From: Hymenobacter sp. DG25B
Lineage (GTDB): Bacteria > Bacteroidota > Bacteroidia > Cytophagales > Hymenobacteraceae
DNA length: 64,000 nt
NCBI RefSeq assembly: GCF_000801315.1
Contig: NZ_CP010054.1
Coordinates: 124,001-188,000 of the forward strand
Direction of reading: 5' to 3'
The position numbers were made by a program, and so were the translations under genes. The notes below the pieces were generated by a model. That model did no database searches. It was not told where the DNA came from and was given only the letters and a program-made list of their open reading frames with translations. The number at the start of each line of letters is the position of its first letter. The first letter of the stretch is position 1. Below, in pieces: positions 59,626-64,000 of this stretch.

Positions 59626-60963
59626 CTATATCTCCACTTTCAGGGTGGCCGGTTGGGTGGTTACTTCAAACATCTCGCCGTGGGGCACAATGGTAATCTG
59701 TCCATACTCCTTCAGCAGCATTTTATAAGACTCGGCTACCGGCCGGGGCTTACGGTCCAGATCAAAAAGGCCGCAGGCATTCAGGCTGCCGGCTTTACGG
59801 GTCAGGCCGCTGTCCCAGTCCACCTGGTCGATGAGGGAATACCAGGTGAAGCCCAGCACCGGCACGCCTTCTTTGCGCATCTGCAGGATGTTCACCCACT
59901 GCTTCCAGAGCCAGGTCGGGGCTTCGTTGGCATCAAAAACATTGGTTTCCGTGTGCATCACGGGTTTGTGGTAGCGCTGGTAGTACTCGTAGGTGATGTT
60001 GTACCAGCCCAGCACATCCATGCTGGTACACAGGGTGCCATCGGGGAGAATAATCCGCTCATTGCGGCCGTAGTAGTCGTTACCCATCACCTGGTAACCG
60101 GGTGGCTCGCCGGCCATAAACCAGTCGTATTCGGTGCGGGTCATGCCGTTGTCGTAGAGGTAGTTCATCACCTCGGCATCGGGGTGGAAGGCATACAGCA
60201 GATCAAGCGCCAGAAACCGGAGCCGGTTGCTGAGCTGAATGGAGGGCGTGCGGGTAGCGCGCAGCTCGTGCGTAAACTCCGCCGATTCGCTCTGCACAAT
60301 CACGCAGTCGGGGCGGTGAATGGCAATCTGCTGGTTGCCCATAATGCTGGCGGCCACCAAGTGCTTGAGGGCCGTAACAAAGGCTTTATCTGATTTCAGC
60401 TGCTCGTTCCAGGCTCCGTCCAGCGCGCTCATGCGGGCCGTTACATAAATTTCGTTGATGGGCGTGTAGTAGCGCACCCACGGGTAGCGCTTGGCCACGG
60501 CGCCACAGTACTCGGCAAAGTATACCGGCAGCTCGGGGTTCTGGTAGTTGCCCAGCCAGTCGGGCACGCCAAAGTGCATCAGATCCAGAATGGGGGTAAT
60601 ACCCAGGCGCTGAATTTCGGCCATGGCCAGGTCGGCAAACGTCCAGTCGTACTTTCCCGGGCCTTTGTGAATGTTGTAGTAGGGCAGGCCGTAGCGCAGC
60701 ACCTTCAGGCCCATTTCCTTCACCAGCCCCAGGTCTTCTTTGTACCGTTCGTAGTGGTAGCATTCGGCCAGCAGGTCACGGCGGGTTTTGCCGTTATCAA
60801 TGGTGGGGTAGCTGCACTCAATGCCGGTGGCAAACATGAAGTTGCCGGCCAGGCCGGTGGGCAGGCCGCTGCCGTCGCTGCCGCCGGCGCCGCCGTACTG
60901 GTCGCCTTCGTAGTTGCCGCTGCCAAACTTTTCTTTGATAAGCGTGAGGAAGGTTTTAGCCAT
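59626..60963 (-). CDS. Family 1-like glycoside hydrolase (clan GH-A), copy 2
   Basis: 445 residues without a signal peptide. Catalytic residues: acid/base E171 in TPINEIYV and probable nucleophile E339 in VMHTETNVFD, as in GH1. An N-terminal Gly/Asp-rich stretch (GSGNYEGDQYGGAGGSDGSG) is unusual and may be a flexible tail. TGIECSYPTID and YGLPYYNIHKGPGKYDWTF form the first barrel strands. Distant paralog of the gene at 26955-28163. It lies downstream of the GMC oxidoreductase on the same strand, so both may act on one sugar or glycoside. Confidence 0.8.
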   Translation of the reverse strand: MAKTFLTLIKEKFGSGNYEGDQYGGAGGSDGSGLPTGLAGNFMFATGIECSYPTIDNGKTRRDLLAECYHYERYKEDLGLVKEMGLKVLRYGLPYYNIHKGPGKYDWTFADLAMAEIQRLGITPILDLMHFGVPDWLGNYQNPELPVYFAEYCGAVAKRYPWVRYYTPINEIYVTARMSALDGAWNEQLKSDKAFVTALKHLVAASIMGNQQIAIHRPDCVIVQSESAEFTHELRATRTPSIQLSNRLRFLALDLLYAFHPDAEVMNYLYDNGMTRTEYDWFMAGEPPGYQVMGNDYYGRNERIILPDGTLCTSMDVLGWYNITYEYYQRYHKPVMHTETNVFDANEAPTWLWKQWVNILQMRKEGVPVLGFTWYSLIDQVDWDSGLTRKAGSLNACGLFDLDRKPRPVAESYKMLLKEYGQITIVPHGEMFEVTTQPATLKVEI

Positions 60964-61039
60964 GAGAGGAATGGTGAGAAGGGGAAGTTAACTGCAGGAA
61001 TCCGATGCCGGTGCGGGCATCACCCTTCCCCTGCGGGTG

Positions 61040-62704
61040 TTATTTCAATGATTCCAAAAATTTATCGGCCGTACGCAGGCTGAGGGCCATAATGGTAAGC
61101 GCCGGGTTTACGCTTAGGGCACTGGGAAACACGGAGTTGTCGCAGATGTACAGGTTAGGCACATCAAACGCCCGCCCCTCGGAGTTCACCACCGCGTCGT
61201 CGCCGCTCAGGCCCATGCGGGCCGTGCCAATGATGTGGGCATTGCGCGGAAACGACCAGATGTCCTGGGCGCCGGCCGCGGCCCAGATCTGCTGCATCAG
61301 GGTTTCGGCGTGGCGCGTCATGCGTATCTCGTTTTCCTGGTTGGTAAATTGAATGCGCGGCTTGGGCAGGCCCCGGGCATCTTTCTCCTCGGCCAGCTCC
61401 AGAAAATTGGCGGGGTGCGGCAAACAGTCGCCCAACATGTTAATGCCGGCAATGTGGTTGTACTGGCGCAGGTAATGCCGCAGGGGCTCGCCCCAGAGCT
61501 TCCGCTGCCGCGCTACCTGCCCGGCAAAGGTCACGGGCATCACGCCAATGCTCTGCAGCAGGTAGCCGCCCGCAAAATCGGCACCGGCCGGCCGGTGAGT
61601 GTCTTCGGAAATAAGAGCCCCGGGAATGCCTTTGTAGGGCCGGATATCTTCCTCAAAGGTGCCCCACACCTGCAGGCCGGTATGGGCCATAAAGTTCTGG
61701 CCCACGTGGCCGCTGCTCAGGGCCAGCTCATTCAGCAGCAGCAGGCGCGGGGTTTCAACGGCCCCCGCGCACAGAAACAGGTGGCGACATTTCTGCCGTT
61801 GCGTTACGCCGTTTTGCTGATACACTACGCCCGTGATGCGCCCCGTATCGTCCCGTTCCACCTCCGTCACAAAGCTATTGGGCCGAATATCGGCGCCGTG
61901 CGCGGCCGCCAAGGGCAGAAAGGTTACGTCCATGCTGGCTTTGGCGCCGGTGCTGCAGCCAGCCTGGCAGAAACCCCGGTTGGTACACGCCTCGCGCCAG
62001 CCCACGCCTTCCTGGTAGTAGCGCCCCGACAGCGCCGCATTGGCCGCCGGCGAGGTCAGGATTCCCAGCTGCGCGCAGGCCCTTGCCATCAGCTGGGCGG
62101 CCCCGTTCAGCGGCAGCGGCGCCAGCGGATAGGGCCGGCGCCGGGGCTTGCCCCAGGGGTAATGTTCTGGGCCGGATATGCCCAGAAACTGCTCCAACTC
62201 GTCGTAATAAGGCTCCAGCTCCTCGTAGCCCAAGGGCCAGTCTACGCCCACGCCAAAGTCGCGGCGCAGGCGGAAGTCGTCGTCCTGGGCGCGGGGGGTG
62301 TAGGCCGTGTAATGCAGGGTGGAGCCGCCCACGCCAGTGCCGGAGTTGTTTTTGCCGAAGGCCACCGGGTCCTGACCGGCGGAGAGGCGCTCATCGTTCC
62401 AGAACAGAAACTCCTGGGCTTTTTCATCGGTGGCAAAGTCCCGTTGCGGGTTGTGCCAGGGGCCGGCCTCCAGGGCCACTACTTTCAGCCCGGCCATGGC
62501 CAGGCGGGCCAGCAGGGGCGCGCCGCCCGCCCCGGTCCCAATCACCACGCAATCCACCTCCTCGGCCGGGTCGGGCAGGGGCTGGGGCTGCTCCTGTTCA
62601 GTGGGGGCCGCCGCTTCCTCCAGTATACTTTTCAGCAACGGGTCCTGCACTTCGGGCTTTACCGGGTTTAGTACCCCTTCTTCCAGTACTTCTTCATCGG
62701 GCAT
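61040..62704 (-). CDS. GMC family oxidoreductase
   Basis: 554 residues. FAD-binding loop VIGTGAGGAPLLARLAMAGL (about 51-70), then GTGVGGSTLHYTAYTPRAQD and, near the end, WSFPRNAHIIGTARMGLSGD, in which the His is the catalytic base region. CTNRGFCQAGCSTGAKASMD carries a Cys cluster common in the gluconate-dehydrogenase/choline-dehydrogenase-like branch. No signal peptide is present, so the enzyme is cytosolic or needs a partner for export. It oxidises an alcohol or sugar. The gene for the subunit 3-like protein is directly upstream. Confidence 0.9.
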   Translation of the reverse strand: MPDEEVLEEGVLNPVKPEVQDPLLKSILEEAAAPTEQEQPQPLPDPAEEVDCVVIGTGAGGAPLLARLAMAGLKVVALEAGPWHNPQRDFATDEKAQEFLFWNDERLSAGQDPVAFGKNNSGTGVGGSTLHYTAYTPRAQDDDFRLRRDFGVGVDWPLGYEELEPYYDELEQFLGISGPEHYPWGKPRRRPYPLAPLPLNGAAQLMARACAQLGILTSPAANAALSGRYYQEGVGWREACTNRGFCQAGCSTGAKASMDVTFLPLAAAHGADIRPNSFVTEVERDDTGRITGVVYQQNGVTQRQKCRHLFLCAGAVETPRLLLLNELALSSGHVGQNFMAHTGLQVWGTFEEDIRPYKGIPGALISEDTHRPAGADFAGGYLLQSIGVMPVTFAGQVARQRKLWGEPLRHYLRQYNHIAGINMLGDCLPHPANFLELAEEKDARGLPKPRIQFTNQENEIRMTRHAETLMQQIWAAAGAQDIWSFPRNAHIIGTARMGLSGDDAVVNSEGRAFDVPNLYICDNSVFPSALSVNPALTIMALSLRTADKFLESLK

Positions 62705-62757
62705 AGCACTGCGGATTAGTCTGATTTGAATGATGTTGTGGTAAGCGGCGTCCGGGG

Positions 62758-63351
62758 TCAGGGCTGCTGCTCCGGCTCCCGGGGTTCCAGCTCATTCAGG
62801 CCAATGCGCGTCCAGCCGGGTACGTCGGCCATGCCCACGTAACCTATTTCCTCCTGGGCCAGCGGGTGGGCGTAGTAGTTTTCCGTCAGCTCGGCCAGCA
62901 GCTCCTCAAAAAACCGCCCCTGGTTTACCTGCTCCCAGTTTTCGCCCGCCGCCTTGCCAGCCGCCAGCTGCTCCAGCACCGCATCCTGATGCGCGGCATC
63001 CAACGCTAAAAAATCCTGCTGAAACTGCGCCTGCGCCGCTTGATTGATACCCCCTAGGCCCATGCGATAGGCTTCCCGGTCGGGCGGCAGCACATCGTAG
63101 CGCCAGCCATCAGACCGGCCTTCGGCCAGGCGGGCATCAATGGCCGGGGCCAGCTCCAGGGGCGCGGGGCGCTCCGGCTGCGGCAGGAGCCGGGCCGCCA
63201 CTGTGCGCAGCAGCCGGTACGCATCGGTATCCAAAAACTGCGGCTGATAGTGGACAGTAGCTTCCAGCCGGGCCTGCAGCGCCGTGCGGGTGGCCTCCGT
63301 TACCAGGTCGGTTTGCAGCAGAGCGCGAACGGTGCCTTCGGGATAGAGCAT
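62758..63351 (-). CDS. Gluconate 2-dehydrogenase subunit 3-like protein
   Basis: 197 residues. Characterised relatives are the small subunit of membrane gluconate 2-dehydrogenase and carry a Tat signal; this one starts directly with TVRALLQTDLVTEATRTALQ and lacks it. The core YRLLRTVAARLLPQPERPAP, GINQAAQAQFQQDFLALDAA and FFEELLAELTENYYAHPLAQ fits the family. It probably pairs with the GMC enzyme encoded next. It starts 54 bases upstream of the GMC gene on the same strand. Confidence 0.85.
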   Translation of the reverse strand: MLYPEGTVRALLQTDLVTEATRTALQARLEATVHYQPQFLDTDAYRLLRTVAARLLPQPERPAPLELAPAIDARLAEGRSDGWRYDVLPPDREAYRMGLGGINQAAQAQFQQDFLALDAAHQDAVLEQLAAGKAAGENWEQVNQGRFFEELLAELTENYYAHPLAQEEIGYVGMADVPGWTRIGLNELEPREPEQQP

Positions 63352-63453
63352 AGTGGTGGGTTTGCGGGAGCGTAATCAATAAGAGAAACACCAACCCTGG
63401 GCGGAGGTTAGGACAATCAGCAGAATGCCCGGAAAGTATAACTGCGAAACGCG

Positions 63454-64000
63454 CTATTGGTCACTGCTGAGCTTACCGCCGGTTACGTGCACCAGGCTGC
63501 CCGTCATGAAAGAGCCATCTTCGGAAGCCAGCAGCACGTAGGCCGGCGCCAGTTCCTCGGGCTGGCCGGGGCGCTTCAGGGCTACTTCATACCCAAATTT
63601 CTCTACTTCCTCCAGGGGCATGGTAGCGGGAATGTTGGGCGTCCAGACCGGGCCGGGCACCACGCAGTTCACCCGAATACCCCGCTCGCCCAGGTGCGTG
63701 GCCAGGCTCTTGGTGAAGGCATGAATGGCCGATTTGCTGGCGGTGTAGTCGATGAGCAGCGGGTTGCCGGTGAGGCCCACTATGCTGCCGGTATTGATGA
63801 TGCAGTCCGGGGCTTTCAGGTGGGGCACGGCGGCCTGCGCCATCCAGATATACCCCAGAATGTTGGTATCGAAGGTGCGGCGGATCTGCTCTTCGGGAAT
63901 GTCCTCGAATTTTTCCTGCGCCATCTGGAAAGCCGCGTTATTCACCAGAATATTCAGCCCGCCCAGCTCCTTGCGCGTGCGGCGCACGGCCTGCCGGCAC
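63454..64000 (-). CDS. Short-chain dehydrogenase (start outside the window)
   Basis: C-terminal 182 residues of an SDR; the frame is open through base 64000 (CRQAVRRTRKELGGLNILVN). NNAAFQM, the catalytic Ser in NTGSIVGL and YTASK (YxxxK) are present, with RVNCVVPGPVWTPNIPATMP and the C-terminal FMTGSLVHVTGG. The pattern fits NAD(P)-dependent oxidoreductases of the YghA/YhdF-like group, often annotated as glucose or general-stress dehydrogenases. It lies upstream of, and probably in one transcript with, the subunit 3-like and GMC genes. Substrate unknown. Confidence 0.87.
   Translation of the reverse strand, partial: CRQAVRRTRKELGGLNILVNNAAFQMAQEKFEDIPEEQIRRTFDTNILGYIWMAQAAVPHLKAPDCIINTGSIVGLTGNPLLIDYTASKSAIHAFTKSLATHLGERGIRVNCVVPGPVWTPNIPATMPLEEVEKFGYEVALKRPGQPEELAPAYVLLASEDGSFMTGSLVHVTGGKLSSDQ

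Overview
The window reads as chromosomal DNA from a Hymenobacter-like bacterium (Bacteroidota, Cytophagales). The evidence is high-GC coding DNA, several TAnnTTTG promoter elements typical of the phylum, M4 metallopeptidases ending in type IX secretion (T9SS) sorting domains, bacillithiol synthesis (BshC), phylum-typical small proteins (DUF4295, DUF5522, GDYXXLXY) and an NAD-dependent L-threonine dehydrogenase of the epimerase type. The genus is inferred from gene content. I see no rRNA, tRNA, CRISPR array, transposase or prophage.

Layout. 1-10 kb: threonine dehydrogenase (cut by the left edge), DUF3891, a frameshifted BrkB-type membrane protein, RlmN, a thioesterase, MnmD, a strongly AT-rich orphan gene, the DUF2157/GDYXXLXY pair, ExbD, formyl-THF cyclo-ligase and BshC. 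10-18 kb: a PhyH-like dioxygenase, then translation and export genes (RimO, FtsY, DUF4295, L33, L28) interrupted by a DUF5602 lipoprotein and a secreted Xaa-Pro aminopeptidase, then DUF5522 and RidA. 18-30 kb: ornithine aminotransferase, two tandem lipoproteins, HemB, a frameshifted PAP2 protein, an APC permease, two tandem CDF transporters, a GH1-like glycosidase, a PLD-like nuclease and an esterase. 30-36 kb: an outer-membrane barrel protein and two tandem T9SS-secreted M4 peptidases. 36-50 kb: SDR, ATP-grasp, M20 amidohydrolase, L,D-transpeptidase, WG-repeat protein, a TonB-like protein with a Cys-rich N-terminus, HMG-CoA reductase, homogentisate dioxygenase, S41 protease, RuvX, deformylase, a phospholipase C-like protein and a Kir channel. 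50-64 kb: a frameshifted patatin/surface-antigen fusion, pullulanase, an inactive/active M16 pair, and a likely sugar-oxidation cluster (GH1-like, GMC oxidoreductase, gluconate dehydrogenase subunit 3-like, SDR) running off the right edge.

Most genes are housekeeping, envelope or secreted-degradation functions in short units. The most distinctive non-coding feature is a set of at least seven long, near-perfect palindromes in four sequence families (A-D), all intergenic and just beyond gene 3' ends. Three genes (BrkB, PAP2, patatin) each carry one frameshift at a C/G homopolymer, and each is repaired by adding one base. That pattern suggests homopolymer undercalling, although the C10 tract in the patatin gene could also be a slippage switch. 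Duplication recurs: tandem CDF, lipoprotein, M4 and M16 pairs.
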